Shown here: positions 9,377-20,579 of the stretch, in pieces
How the letters are laid out: every line of letters starts with the position of its first letter
Position numbering within the stretch: position 1 is the stretch's first letter
DNA from: JBBIQS01 sp037442205
Lineage (GTDB): Bacteria; Myxococcota; Myxococcia; Myxococcales; UBA5297
Length of the DNA: 64,000 nucleotides
Direction of reading: 5' to 3'
NCBI GenBank assembly: GCA_037442205.1
Contig: JBBIQS010000039.1
Span: 8,725-72,724, forward strand
The notes under the pieces: generated by a model
What the model saw: the letters and a program-made list of their open reading frames with translations, nothing else
Database searches by the model: none
Told to the model about the DNA's origin: nothing
Position numbers and translations under genes: made by a program

Positions 9377-9642
9377 AGCGCACGCCGCTCGCGGGCCCTC
9401 GGGACGGTCGGTCCTCCACCCCAGCGCTTCCCAGCGCCAATCCAACTCGCTCCCGGCTCGCCTGCGCTCGGGATGGCGCGCCTCGCATCTCCGGGACCGG
9501 GCAGGCGGTGGCCGCGACCTGAACGAAAGGACCGGCAAATAGATTGGCAGTTCCGGGGACCGGCACCTCCTGCTACGCGGTATTGCGCTGGGCGGGAGCC
9601 GCACCTGAGCGGAGCCACGCCTCCAGCCCCGGGGGTGCGCCC

Positions 9643-11583
9643 ATGTCACGATTGACGATGACCTCGTGCATTCTGGCAATGCTGACCTGCGCCTGCGGTC
9701 CCCAGGAGGTGGGAGGAGCGGGTGCGGACAGCGGTGGCTCCGAAGTGCTCGACGCGGGCAACGAAGCCACCGCAGCCGTCGACTCCTGCTTCGACGGCAA
9801 GGACAACGACGGCGACGGGAAGATCGACTGCGCCGACCCCGACTGCGATGGCGCGCCCTGCCGGGCCTCGACCGAGCCCTGCGACCTCCCCGAGAAATGC
9901 ACCGCCGGCGTGTGCCCGGCCGATTCCTTCGCTCCCGCTGGGCAGGTGTGCCGGCCGGCGGTGAGCGAGTGCGACGTCGAGGAGAAGTGCACCGGAGCCG
10001 AGGCCAAGTGCCCCCCCGACGCGTTCGAGCCGTCGTCCAAGCCCTGCCGGGCCTCCGCCGGCGGCTGCGACCTCGCCGAGATGTGCCCCGGGAACTCGGC
10101 CACCTGCCCGGGCGACGGCTACGCCCCGGCCAACACCGTCTGCCGAATCGCCGCCGGCGCCTGCGACGTCGAGGAGAAGTGCGACGGCCTCGGGCCGGCC
10201 TGCCCCGATGACGTCGTGGTCGCGGCGGGGACGGTCTGCCGGCCGAGCGCCGGGATCTGCGACATCGCCGAGTCCTGCGACGGCACCTCGCCGGACTGCC
10301 CGCCCGACGGCTTCGAGCCGGCCTCCAAGGTGTGCCGGCCGGCCGCCGGCGTCTGCGACGCGGCGGAGAAATGCACCGGCAGCGGCGCCGCCTGCCCGGC
10401 CAATGGCTTCGTCGCGAACAACAGCGTGGTCTGCCGCCACGCCACCGACCTGTGCGATGCCCCTGAGTACTGCTTCAATGGGAGGTGCGAGCTGGACGCG
10501 GCCCTCCCCGCCGGCACCGTCTGCCGCAAGGCCGCGGGCGCCTGCGATCAGGTCGCCGAGACCTGCACCGGCAGCAGAATCATCCAGGTTGCCAAGCGGT
10601 GCCCGCCCGACGTCAACGGCTGCACCACCGGCCAGTACTGCAACGGCACCGCCTGCGTCGCGACGAAGGCCAAGGGCGCCGCCTGCACCTCGGCGGACGA
10701 GTGCTCCACCGGCTTCTGCGCCGACGGCGTGTGCTGCGACGGCCTGTGCACCGGCAGCTGCGAGGCCTGCAACAAGGCGGGAGCGGTCGGGACCTGCACC
10801 GCCCACGCCGCGGGGACGGACCCCGAGAACGAGTGCGGCGCCTACAGCTGCGACGGCGCCCGCGCCTGCGCCACCGGCTGCGCCCCCGCCTGCGCCGCCG
10901 GCTGCAAGACGGGCAACTTCTGCACCGGCACCGAGTGCACCACCAAGAAGGCCAACGGCACCGGCTGCGCTTCCTCCTGCGAGTGCACCTCCGGCAACTG
11001 CGTGGACGGGGTGTGCTGCAACACCTCGTGCTCGGGGGCCTGCGTGGCCTGCAATCTCGCGGGCAAGGCGGGCACCTGCTCCAACCGGCCGGCGGGAACC
11101 GATCCGGAGAACGGCTGCGGAGGCTTCACCTGCGGCTCGGCCGGAGCCTGCGCCACCACCTGCACGGGATGCGGGTCGAACTGCAAGACCGGCCTGTACT
11201 GCTCGGGCTCGACGTGCACCAGCAAGAAGCCCAACGGCCTGCCCTGCGCCGCCAACTGCGAGTGCGGCTCGGGCTTCTGCGTCGACGGTGTCTGCTGCGG
11301 CACTTCCTGTGACGGGCCCTGCCGCCAGTGCCTGGCGGGCTCGGGTCTGTGCATCAACGTGTTCCCGGGGGCCGATCCCAAGGGCGGCTGCGGCTGCTAC
11401 AACTGCAACGGCAACGGCGGCTGCTACACCGGCTGCACGGTTCCCTGCGGCGCCCTCGAGGTGAAGACCAACTATTGGTGCCCCGCCGGCCAGTGCGCCC
11501 CGGACCTGCCGGGAGCGGCTCCCTGCTTCACCGGCTGCATGTGCTCGAGCAGCACCTGCTGGATTTCGGCCTGCAAGCCCTAG
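9643..11583 (+). CDS. Cysteine-rich lipoprotein with disintegrin-like repeats
   Basis: A 646-residue putative surface lipoprotein. The N-terminus has a short signal with a cysteine-containing lipobox (LTCAC). A calcium-binding-like DGKDNDGDGKIDCADPDC motif, typical of myxobacterial MopE-like proteins, follows. About eight repeats of some 31 residues come next (CRxAxGxCDxxExCxGxxxxCPxDxF). This matches the C-terminal half of ADAM/snake-venom disintegrin domains. The last third has three longer repeats with CVDGVCCxxxC and AGTDPENxCG. The ATG at 9643 places the signal peptide at the start; an upstream in-frame extension has no signal-like character. Probably a disulfide-bonded extracellular adhesion protein (inference). 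Confidence 0.85.
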   Translation: MSRLTMTSCILAMLTCACGPQEVGGAGADSGGSEVLDAGNEATAAVDSCFDGKDNDGDGKIDCADPDCDGAPCRASTEPCDLPEKCTAGVCPADSFAPAGQVCRPAVSECDVEEKCTGAEAKCPPDAFEPSSKPCRASAGGCDLAEMCPGNSATCPGDGYAPANTVCRIAAGACDVEEKCDGLGPACPDDVVVAAGTVCRPSAGICDIAESCDGTSPDCPPDGFEPASKVCRPAAGVCDAAEKCTGSGAACPANGFVANNSVVCRHATDLCDAPEYCFNGRCELDAALPAGTVCRKAAGACDQVAETCTGSRIIQVAKRCPPDVNGCTTGQYCNGTACVATKAKGAACTSADECSTGFCADGVCCDGLCTGSCEACNKAGAVGTCTAHAAGTDPENECGAYSCDGARACATGCAPACAAGCKTGNFCTGTECTTKKANGTGCASSCECTSGNCVDGVCCNTSCSGACVACNLAGKAGTCSNRPAGTDPENGCGGFTCGSAGACATTCTGCGSNCKTGLYCSGSTCTSKKPNGLPCAANCECGSGFCVDGVCCGTSCDGPCRQCLAGSGLCINVFPGADPKGGCGCYNCNGNGGCYTGCTVPCGALEVKTNYWCPAGQCAPDLPGAAPCFTGCMCSSSTCWISACKP

Positions 11584-11609
11584 CGGTTCCGGGGGTGGAC
11601 CAGCGCCCG

Positions 11610-11661
11610 GGGCGCCGCGCCTGATCGGCCGCCGATGCGAGGCGGCAGAGGCGCGGCGCCC
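11610..11661 (+). terminator. Large nested hairpin after the Cys-rich gene
   Basis: Perfect 12-bp arms (GGGCGCCGCGCC / GGCGCGGCGCCC) enclose an inner 6-bp hairpin (GCCGCC / GGCGGC). It starts 26 nt past the stop codon. There is no T-tract, so it may act as a Rho-linked or stabilising 3' structure rather than a classical terminator. Confidence 0.5.
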
Positions 11662-11822
11662 TGTGTTCCGACGAGCAGGCCGGCTCCAGATCGCCCGGGG
11701 AGAGGTGGTGTATTGTCCCGCCGTGGGGCAACCCCGGCCGGCTTGGCCGACCGGGGCAGGCGTCGCGGGCTCGGCATTTCTCCGCCAGGGGCCGCGGCAG
11801 GCCAGGTCCCGGGGGAGATCAG

Positions 11823-13160
11823 GTGTCCGGCACGCCTTCGGCGATTCCTGGCAGGTACTCGGTCGACGCTGCCGTCAAGCCGCTGCTCGAAGCGTCGATG
11901 TCGCGCGGCGAGCAGATCGCTTCGGTCCTGCGCATCGGGCTGTGCTCTCTGTCGGGTGCGCGCTCGGCCCTTCTCTGGTCGCAGGCCGGCTGGCCGGTGA
12001 ACGAGCAGCGCGCGGCGGCGGTGACCTTTCCGGCCCTCGCCCTGGGCATCGCCTTTTCAGCCTATGCGCTGGTCACCCTGCGCCGCCCTCGCTCCCCCTT
12101 GCGGCTGGTCCACGCCTCGGTGACCGTCGATGCGGTGGTGGCCTTCGCCGGCCTGCTGACCAACGTGCTCTGGCCCTGGCCGGGATACCTGGGAATCATC
12201 AACATGCCCGACATCGGGCTGCTGGTCCTGCTGGCCCTGGGAGCCGGCCTCAGGCAGGCGCCCAGCGCCTCGGTGCTGGGGGGCGTTCTCTTCGGCTCGG
12301 CGTTCCTGGCCCTGGCGCTGCTCGACCAGCGCAACCCGATCCCTCGGTCGACCTCGGACATGCACCACTACGCCTTCCACGCGATCTTCCTGGTGATCTC
12401 GGCGACCATGGCGTTCGTCTACGCGCTGCGCACCCGGACCATGGCCGAGCGCGCCGCGCGCGCCGCGGTGCAGCTGGCCTTCGCCGGCAAGAGCCTCGCC
12501 TCGCTGCTGCACGAGCACCACGACCTGCGCGCCTGGCTGGCCTCGGCCAGGCTCAACGCCGATCTCGTCCAGCGGGCCATGGAGGAGGCCGGCTCCCGGT
12601 CGGCGCCGGCCGTCGAGGCGGTGGAGCGATTGCGGGACGATCTCGCGAAGGTCCACGCCGTGGTCGACGACATCAAGGCGCGCGCCTTCGGCGAGTCGAT
12701 GGGGCTGGAGAAGGTGTCGCCGGTCGCGGTGCAGCCGGTGGTGGAGGAGGTGATGGCGGGGCTGAGGCCGCGCTTCCCCGGGTCGGCGCTGCAGGCCCAG
12801 GTGGCGGACGACCTGATGGTCGGCGTCGCCGGCGGAGCCGCGAGCCTGCAGCGGGTGCTGTTCGGGCTGCTGGTCAACGCCTGCGAGGGCGACGGCGAGC
12901 GCCGGGCCGGGCAGATCGGGGTGCGCGCCTGCCGGCAGGCGGCGAACCGCGTCCGGATCGAGGTCCGCGACGACGGCCCGGGGTTCCCGGCCCAGATGCT
13001 GGACGAGTCGCTGGTGCGCGGCAGAACGTCCAAGAAGGAGGGCTCCGGCCTCGGGCTGTCGCTCGCGGCGCGGCTGGTGGAGGCGAGCGGCGGGCAGCTG
13101 AGCTGGGCAAACGGCTCGGAGGGCGGCGCCCGGGTGGTCGTCGATCTTCCCGCGGCTTGA
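11823..13160 (+). CDS. Membrane sensor histidine kinase, RegB-like layout
   Basis: A 445-residue kinase. The N-terminal half (about 35-210) holds some six hydrophobic segments with almost no periplasmic domain. The dimerisation helix carries HHDLRAWLASARLNADL, a variant H-box; the second His is the likely phosphoacceptor. The ATPase domain has VNACEGDG (N box), RDDGPGFP (G1) and GSGLGLSLA (G2). The regulator gene follows after 45 nt, so they form a two-component pair. Six helices plus a Fis-type regulator recall RegB/RegA (PrrB/PrrA) redox control, but the RegB redox-box cysteine was not recognised. The GTG start at 11823 is used. Confidence 0.85.
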   Translation: MSGTPSAIPGRYSVDAAVKPLLEASMSRGEQIASVLRIGLCSLSGARSALLWSQAGWPVNEQRAAAVTFPALALGIAFSAYALVTLRRPRSPLRLVHASVTVDAVVAFAGLLTNVLWPWPGYLGIINMPDIGLLVLLALGAGLRQAPSASVLGGVLFGSAFLALALLDQRNPIPRSTSDMHHYAFHAIFLVISATMAFVYALRTRTMAERAARAAVQLAFAGKSLASLLHEHHDLRAWLASARLNADLVQRAMEEAGSRSAPAVEAVERLRDDLAKVHAVVDDIKARAFGESMGLEKVSPVAVQPVVEEVMAGLRPRFPGSALQAQVADDLMVGVAGGAASLQRVLFGLLVNACEGDGERRAGQIGVRACRQAANRVRIEVRDDGPGFPAQMLDESLVRGRTSKKEGSGLGLSLAARLVEASGGQLSWANGSEGGARVVVDLPAA

Positions 13161-13205
13161 CGGCGGCCGAAAGCCGCGGCGCGGTCTCGTGCGATACTGC
13201 GAGCC

Positions 13206-13760
13206 ATGGTGCGAACGGTCGAGCGCGCGCTGGTGGTCGAGGACAACCGCGCCCTCTCGCGCACCTTCGCCGAGCTGCTTCGCAGCCATTTTCCGCAGGT
13301 GCGCGCCGCGGCCTCGGTCGGGGAGGCGCGGGCGGCCTGCGAAGGCTGGCAGCCCGACCTGATTGTGCTCGACGTGGCGCTCCCCGACGGGACCGGAATC
13401 GACGTGCTCCGACACCTCGAGCGCCGCCCTGCGCCGGCGGTGGTGGCGGTGTCCGCGGAAGCCGAGCCGGCGCAGGCCTTCGAGCTCGCGCGGATGGGAG
13501 TGCGGGTCTATCTCCCCAAGCCGGTCTCCCTGCCGAGCTTCGAGGCGGCGCTCAAGGAGGCGCTGGAAACCGCGCCCGACATGACGGCTTCGATTCGCCA
13601 GGCGGTGGGGCATCGGCCGCTGCACGAGGTCGAAGGCCAGGTGCGCGAGACGATGGTCGAAGAGGCGCTGGCCCGGTCCGGTCACAGCTGCCGCGGCGCC
13701 GCGCGCCTGCTCGACGTATCGCGCCAGCTGCTCCAGCACATCCTGCACCGCTTCCGCTAG
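13206..13760 (+). CDS. Response regulator with Fis-type HTH, RegA/ActR-like
   Basis: A 184-residue regulator partnered with the kinase upstream. The receiver domain (about 1-120) has the acidic pair in VVEDN, the phosphoacceptor Asp in LIVLDVALPDGTG and the conserved Lys in YLPKPVS. A short linker leads to a C-terminal Fis-family helix-turn-helix (about 140-184, VEEALARSGHSCRGAARLLD). This receiver-plus-Fis architecture and length are those of RegA/PrrA/ActR regulators. The target genes are unknown; the many respiratory genes in this window are candidates by inference only. Confidence 0.88.
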   Translation: MVRTVERALVVEDNRALSRTFAELLRSHFPQVRAAASVGEARAACEGWQPDLIVLDVALPDGTGIDVLRHLERRPAPAVVAVSAEAEPAQAFELARMGVRVYLPKPVSLPSFEAALKEALETAPDMTASIRQAVGHRPLHEVEGQVRETMVEEALARSGHSCRGAARLLDVSRQLLQHILHRFR

Positions 13761-13772
13761 GCCTGCGGCTCC

Positions 13773-14954
13773 TCAGAAGAGCTGGTTGAGCTCGACGTAG
13801 AACCCGGTGCTTCCCTCGGAGCGCCCCAGGTCGATTCGCAGGACGAAGTCCTCGACGAAGGCCAGCCGCAGGCCGCCGCCCCAGGCCAGGTGGAAGCGCC
13901 AGAGCGGGCCGTCCTCGGCGAGCTGGGCCCAGACCCTCCCCGCATCGGAGAAGGCGACCAGCCACAGGTCGGCGGCGCGGTCGAAGGGGCGCAGCCGCAG
14001 CACCCGCGACCGCAGCTCGGCGTTGGCCAGCAGCTTCGCCTTGCCCAGGTAGCGGTAGCGCGGCAGGCCCCGCACCGAAGCCTGCCCTCCCAATCCCTCG
14101 AAGAGGTTGGGCCCGCCGGCCATGTTCGAGAGCATCGGCAGGGGCACCGCGCCCTCGTCGAGATCGGCGGTCAGGCGCCCCGCCAGGACGAGGGCGGGCC
14201 CCAGGCCGAAGGGCGAATGATAGCCGGCCAGGATGGCGTAGCCGCCGGCGAACGCCGAGCTGGCGCCCAGGACGGCGTGCGCCGCGCGAAAGCCCGCCTT
14301 GGCGAACAGCCCGCCGGTGGGCGAAGCCTCGACGTCCCGGCCGTCGAACAGCAGGGCCAGCTCGAGCTGGCCGACGCCGCCGCCGTCCCATCCCGTCGGC
14401 CGCTGGAGCGCCAGCAGGCTCTCGCCCCCGGCCTTCATCAGCAGGCGCTGGTAGCCATATCCCGCCTCGAGATGCCAGCGCCCGCCAAGCCCGTAGCGGA
14501 CGGCGAAGCTCGCCCGGGGGCTCGTCAGCTCGTAGGCGTAGTACCCGTCTCGCCACGCCGGATCGCCCTCCGGCAGCACCGCCAGGCCGTTGCCGAAGCC
14601 GTAGAACGGGCGGAAGAGGTCGCGGAAGAACCCGAGCTCGAGGGACAGGCGGAACGGCGTCCCCGCCACTCGCGGCGCGTCGAGCTGCAGGTAGTGGTTC
14701 TGCACGCCGCCGGTGGTGAAGAAGGCCTGGGCGCGGAGCGCCAGCCGGTACCGGGCGCTGGCCGGGTGGCGCCAAAACAGGGCCAGGTCCGCTCCCAGCC
14801 CGAGCCCGGTGTCGCTGTCGTAGCTGAGGATCGGCAGGCCCGCCAAATCGAGGCGCTCGACGGCCTCGCCCCCGGCGGCGGGTTCGGCACTGGCCGCGCC
14901 GGCAAGGGCGGCGACCAGGACCGCCCACTTCGCGCTGGAGCCCCGCGCCTTCAC
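13773..14954 (-). CDS. BamA/Omp85-like outer-membrane beta-barrel protein
   Basis: A 393-residue protein with a signal peptide and alternating beta-strand sequence ending in a terminal Phe (ELNQLF), as in barrels inserted by BamA. The region LPILSYDSDTGLGLGADL at the start resembles the first strand of the bacterial surface antigen (D15) domain, and the RGLPRYRYLGKAKL region resembles the conserved RGY-containing loop. No POTRA domains precede the barrel, unlike BamA. The GTG at 14954 is chosen because AAGGGGGA lies at the right distance; the open frame runs 38 codons further without a signal-like start. It is convergent with the response regulator. Confidence 0.8.
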   Translation of the reverse strand: MKARGSSAKWAVLVAALAGAASAEPAAGGEAVERLDLAGLPILSYDSDTGLGLGADLALFWRHPASARYRLALRAQAFFTTGGVQNHYLQLDAPRVAGTPFRLSLELGFFRDLFRPFYGFGNGLAVLPEGDPAWRDGYYAYELTSPRASFAVRYGLGGRWHLEAGYGYQRLLMKAGGESLLALQRPTGWDGGGVGQLELALLFDGRDVEASPTGGLFAKAGFRAAHAVLGASSAFAGGYAILAGYHSPFGLGPALVLAGRLTADLDEGAVPLPMLSNMAGGPNLFEGLGGQASVRGLPRYRYLGKAKLLANAELRSRVLRLRPFDRAADLWLVAFSDAGRVWAQLAEDGPLWRFHLAWGGGLRLAFVEDFVLRIDLGRSEGSTGFYVELNQLF

Positions 14955-15242
14955 CCGATGTCCCCCTTGGCGCCGCCCCGGGGCGGCCTGCTCCTCGCTG
15001 GCGATCGAGCTGGTCGCCGAGATTCCTCGCGGCGCCGCCCCACCCGTATGGGAGGTGCGAGGATACACCGATCGAGCGTGCGCCGATCCGTCCGCTTGCC
15101 TTCGGGGGGATATCCGGGCCTCGACCGCGCATGGCCCTGGCGCCCGCCCTCCGGATGGGTTATGCCTGCGCGCCGTTTGCCGCCCGGTTACCCAAGCTGG
15201 CCCTTGGCCTCAGGCCCGCGCCAGAAGCGGCGGAATTTTCGC

Positions 15243-15270
15243 TTGACCGAAGCAAGGTTCTTTGTAAGTT
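15243..15270 (+). promoter_or_regulatory. Candidate promoter of the rpsU-yqeY-dnaG-rpoD operon
   Basis: TTGACC (15243-15248) is followed after 16 nt by TAAGTT (15265-15270), in the most AT-rich part of the region. This would give a leader of about 140 nt before rpsU. The -10 is a weak match. Confidence 0.45.
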
Positions 15271-15291
15271 AAGGCGTTTACCGTACTTACA
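15263..15291. promoter_or_regulatory. Inverted repeat over the rpsU -10 region
   Basis: TGTAAGT (15263-15269) and ACTTACA (15285-15291) form a perfect 7-bp inverted repeat with a 15-nt centre. It overlaps the proposed -10 and transcription start, so it could be an operator or an early hairpin in the leader. Confidence 0.4.
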
Positions 15292-15417
15292 GGCCCTGGT
15301 GCGCCCGCCGGAAAGACCCTTGGCGGGCGATCGTTTGCCCGGGCCCCATGATTTTGGACACGAGTTTGTTCCGGTGGCGCCCCCTGGGCGCCCCTGCCGG
15401 CGAAGGGAGGTGACCCA

Positions 15418-15615
15418 ATGCCCGGTGTACGCGTCAAGGAAGGCGAATCCTTCGAAAACGCGATGAAGCGCTTCAAGAAGCAGTGCGAGAAGGCGGGAAT
15501 CCTCTCGGAGATCCGCAAGCGCGAGCACTACGAGAAGCCCTCCGTCAAGCGGAAGAAGAAGGCCCTCGCGGCCAAGAAGCGCGCTCTCAAGAAGATGCGC
15601 AAGTCGTACGTCTAA
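15418..15615 (+). CDS. rpsU: 30S ribosomal protein S21
   Basis: A 65-residue basic protein with the typical S21 opening (MPGVRVKEGESFENAMKRF) and a Lys/Arg-rich C-terminal helix. S21 joins the platform of the small ribosomal subunit near the anti-Shine-Dalgarno end of 16S rRNA and helps initiation. AGGGAGGTGACC sits just upstream of the ATG. It is the first gene of a macromolecular-synthesis operon with yqeY, dnaG and rpoD. Confidence 0.97.
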   Translation: MPGVRVKEGESFENAMKRFKKQCEKAGILSEIRKREHYEKPSVKRKKKALAAKKRALKKMRKSYV

Positions 15616-15625
15616 CTGCCTCTCT

Positions 15626-15657
15626 GCCGGCGCCTCCTGTCGACGGGCGGCGCCGGC
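15626..15657 (+). terminator. Hairpin between rpsU and yqeY (possible attenuator)
   Basis: 9-bp arms GCCGGCGCC / GGCGCCGGC, loop 14 nt, 10 nt after the rpsU stop. No T-tract follows. In E. coli a partial terminator between rpsU and dnaG lowers downstream expression; this hairpin lies in the matching place. Confidence 0.5.
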
Positions 15658-15773
15658 GGCGAGCCGGCATCAAGCAGCCCACGGCCCGGGAGCCCGCTTG
15701 CGAGCTCTCGGGCCATGTCCGTTTCCCGCTCTCCACCTCTCGAGAGCCGGAGCCGGGGAATCGAAGAAGGCGC

Positions 15774-16223
15774 ATGAGCCTGAGACAGCGCATCGACGAC
15801 GACCTGAAGCGGGCGATGAAGGCCCGGGACCAGACCGCCCTCTCCTCGGTGCGGATGCTCAAGGCGGCGGTGACCAACCGCGACATCGAGCTCGGCAAGG
15901 AAGCCGACGAGCTCGAGGTGCTCAAGCTGGTCGAGAAGCAGATCAAGCAGCGCAAGGAGGCCGCCGACCTCTTCCGCCAGGGCGGCCGGCCCGAGCTGGC
16001 CGAGACTGAGGAGAAGGAGGCCGCTTTCCTCTCAAACTATCTGCCCCAGCGGCTGACCGAGCAGGAGCTTCTAGCGCTGGTCGATCAGGCCGTCGCCGAG
16101 GCGGGCGCCACCTCGATCAAGCAGATGGGCCAGGTCATGAAGCTCGCCCAGGCCAAGGCCCAGGGGCGCGCCGACGGCAAGGCCATCAGCGAAGCGGTCA
16201 AGAAGAAGCTCTCCACCCCGTAA
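15774..16223 (+). CDS. GatB/YqeY domain protein
   Basis: A 149-residue cytoplasmic protein of the YqeY family, which is related to the tail domain of the GatB amidotransferase subunit. It shows the family pattern KAAVTNRDIELGK, LVEKQIKQRKEAADLF and MGQVMKLAQAKAQGRADGK. YqeY is often found in the rpsU-dnaG-rpoD operon, as here, and may act on tRNA-linked or translation steps, but its reaction is unproven. The ATG at 15774 is chosen because the open frame upstream is rpsU-overlapping out-of-frame sequence. Confidence 0.9.
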   Translation: MSLRQRIDDDLKRAMKARDQTALSSVRMLKAAVTNRDIELGKEADELEVLKLVEKQIKQRKEAADLFRQGGRPELAETEEKEAAFLSNYLPQRLTEQELLALVDQAVAEAGATSIKQMGQVMKLAQAKAQGRADGKAISEAVKKKLSTP

Positions 16224-16248
16224 GGCAGCGCCCCGACCTCGGCCACCG

Positions 16249-18065
16249 ATGCAGATTCCGCCGGAAAAGATCCACGAGATCCTCGAGCGCACCGACCTGG
16301 TGGCGCTGGTCTCCCGGCACGTCGAGCTCAAGAAGAGCGGCCGAGCCTACAAGGGCCTGTGCCCCTTCCACGGCGAGAAGACGCCCAGCTTCCACGTCAC
16401 CCCCGAGCGGCGGATCTTCAAGTGCTTCGGCTGCGACGCCGGCGGCGACGCCATCGCCTTCCAGATGCGCATCAGCGGCCGCCCGTTCGTCGAGGTGGTG
16501 CGCGAGCTGGCGAAGGAGGCGGGCGTCACCCTCGAGGAGCGCGAAGATCCCGCCTCCCGCGAGCGCGCCCAGTTGCTGGAGGCCAACGAGCAGGCCCGCC
16601 GCCTCTTCGAAGACCAACTGTGGAAGGACCCGCGCGCTGCCCCGGGCCGCGAGCACCTGGCCAAGCGGTCCGTCTCGGAAGAGCTCGCCCGCCATTTTGG
16701 CCTGGGCTATGCCGTCAATGCCTGGAACGAAGTTGTCAACCGCTTTGTTAGGGAGGGCATCCTCGAGTGGGGGGCGCGAGCCGGACTGTGCGCCCCGCGG
16801 ACCAAGTCGGACGGGTTTTACGATGTTTTTCGCGGGCGCCTGATGATCCCTATCCGCTCACCGGAAGGACGAACCGTCGCCTTCGGCGCCCGCCTGATCG
16901 AGGAGAACCCGCGCCCCGACGGCAACTCGGGGCCCAAGTACCTCAACTCCAAGGACTCGCCGCTGTACCGCAAGAGCGAGGTCCTCTACGGCCTCGACCT
17001 GGCCAAGGACGAGATCCGCCGCTCGCGCACCGCCGTCCTGGTCGAGGGCTACTTCGACGTGATCGGGCTGCACGGCGCCGGGGTCAAGAACGCGGTGGCG
17101 CTCTGCTCCACCGCCCTCACCGCCGGCCACCTGCAGGCGCTGTCGCGCGCCGACGCCCAGGACCTGGTGCTGCTGCTCGACGGCGACGCCGCCGGCCTCA
17201 AGGCGGTCGAGCGGCTGGCCGGTCCGATCCTGGCCTCCGGCGCCAAGGCCCGGGTGGCCTGCCTGCCGCAGGGCGACGACCCCGACACCTTCGCCCTGCG
17301 CGAGGGCAAAGCCGCTCTCGACTCGCTGGTGGAGAAGGCCCCGGTCCTGAGCCGGCACCTCTTGCACCAGTGCCTGCCCTCCCCGCGGACCTCCTCGCTG
17401 GAGGAGAAGCTCGCCGCCCTCGCCCGCCTCACGCCGGTGCTGGAGCAGATGCCGGCCGGGGTGGCCAAGAGCATGTTCCTCACCGAGCTCGCCGACCACC
17501 TCGGCGTCCCGGAGAGCGACATCAAGGCCCACCTCAACCGCGAGGTGAAGGCGGCGCCGCGCCCCAAGCCGGCGCCCCAGGCCAAGCCGGTCTCGGCCTC
17601 GCTCAGCCCTCACGAGGAGCTGCTGGCGGCGCTGCTGATCGCCGACCCGCCGCTGCGCGACGAGCCCGAGGCTCGCTTCGCCGACCAGATCCGCTCGCTG
17701 GAGGTGCGGCTGCTCTTGATCGCCGAGCGGCCGCTGGAGGCGCTCAATTCGCTGGCCCCCGCCCTGCGCCAGGGGCTGGAGCGGCGCCTCTCCGAGATCG
17801 CCCAGACCATGGCCGAGCCCGACAAGCGCCGCAAGGCGCTGCGCGACTCGTGCGCCGGCATGCGGCTGTCCCAGGTGATGGAGCAGGTGGCAGAGAAGAA
17901 GGCGGAGCTCATCGAGGCCGAGCGCAGCGGCGCTCCCGAGGACGAGCTCTCCCGCCTGCAAGCAGAATTCGGCCAGCTGATGACCCAGCGCAAGCGGTTC
18001 GAGGACCGCTCGCGGGTGGCGGCCGACGCCGAGGGGGTCGCTGCGGCGGCCCGAGGGAGGGCGCA

Positions 18066-18069
<4 letters not shown>
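16249..18069 (+). CDS. dnaG: DNA primase
   Basis: A 606-residue primase that makes RNA primers at the replication fork. The N-terminal CHC2 zinc finger is visible (CPFHGEKTPSF and FKCFGC, residues 38-65). The RNA polymerase domain has FRGRLMIPI and the TOPRIM motifs LVEGYFDVIGL and LLLDGDAAGLKA with catalytic acids. The C-terminal part (about 450-606) would bind the DnaB helicase and is less conserved. Its stop codon overlaps a GTG that may start rpoD, consistent with coupled translation. Confidence 0.97.
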
Positions 18070-20402
<2,333 letters not shown>

Positions 20403-20426
20403 GCCGACAGCCGAGCCTCTGAATAC

Positions 20427-20467
20427 GAAGGGCCCGCGCGACGCGTCGCGCGGGCCCTTCTCTTTTC
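20427..20467 (+). terminator. Terminator of the rpsU-rpoD operon
   Basis: A perfect 34-nt palindrome (17-bp arms, starting GAAGGGCCCGCGCGACG) lies 25 nt after the rpoD stop and is followed by TCTTTTC. It is the strongest terminator in the window. Confidence 0.92.
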
Positions 20468-20507
20468 AGCCGCCGCTGGCCCAGGAGAATCGCGGGACCG
20501 CGGCGCA

Positions 20508-20579
20508 TGGGCCCTGCAGGATTCGAACCTGCGACGAAGCGGTTATGAGCCGCCGGCTCTACCGCTGAGCTAAGGGCCC
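20508..20579 (-). tRNA. tRNA with CAU anticodon, probably tRNA-Ile2
   Basis: A 72-nt cloverleaf: 7-bp acceptor stem GGGCCCT / AGGGCCC, D arm GCTC/GAGC, anticodon stem-loop with loop CTCATAA (anticodon CAT), and T arm GCAGG-TTCGAAT-CCTGC, then A73. CCA is not encoded. A G1-C72 pair rules out initiator tRNA. The CTTAGCTCAG and CGCTTCGTCGC blocks resemble tRNA-Ile2 (whose C34 becomes lysidine) more than elongator tRNA-Met, but this is a judgement. Confidence 0.92.

Larger units (their letters stand above)
14955..15417. other. Divergent intergenic region, barrel gene / rpsU
   Basis: 463 bp with no convincing gene. The left part carries the barrel-gene leader. The right part (from about 15235) drops in G+C and holds a promoter and an inverted repeat (listed separately) before rpsU, then a 120-nt leader ending in a strong ribosome site AGGGAGGTGACC. 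Confidence 0.6.

Noticed and set aside
15055..15246. Short open frame between the barrel gene and rpsU
   Set aside because: No ribosome site, poor codon bias, and it overlaps the promoter region.
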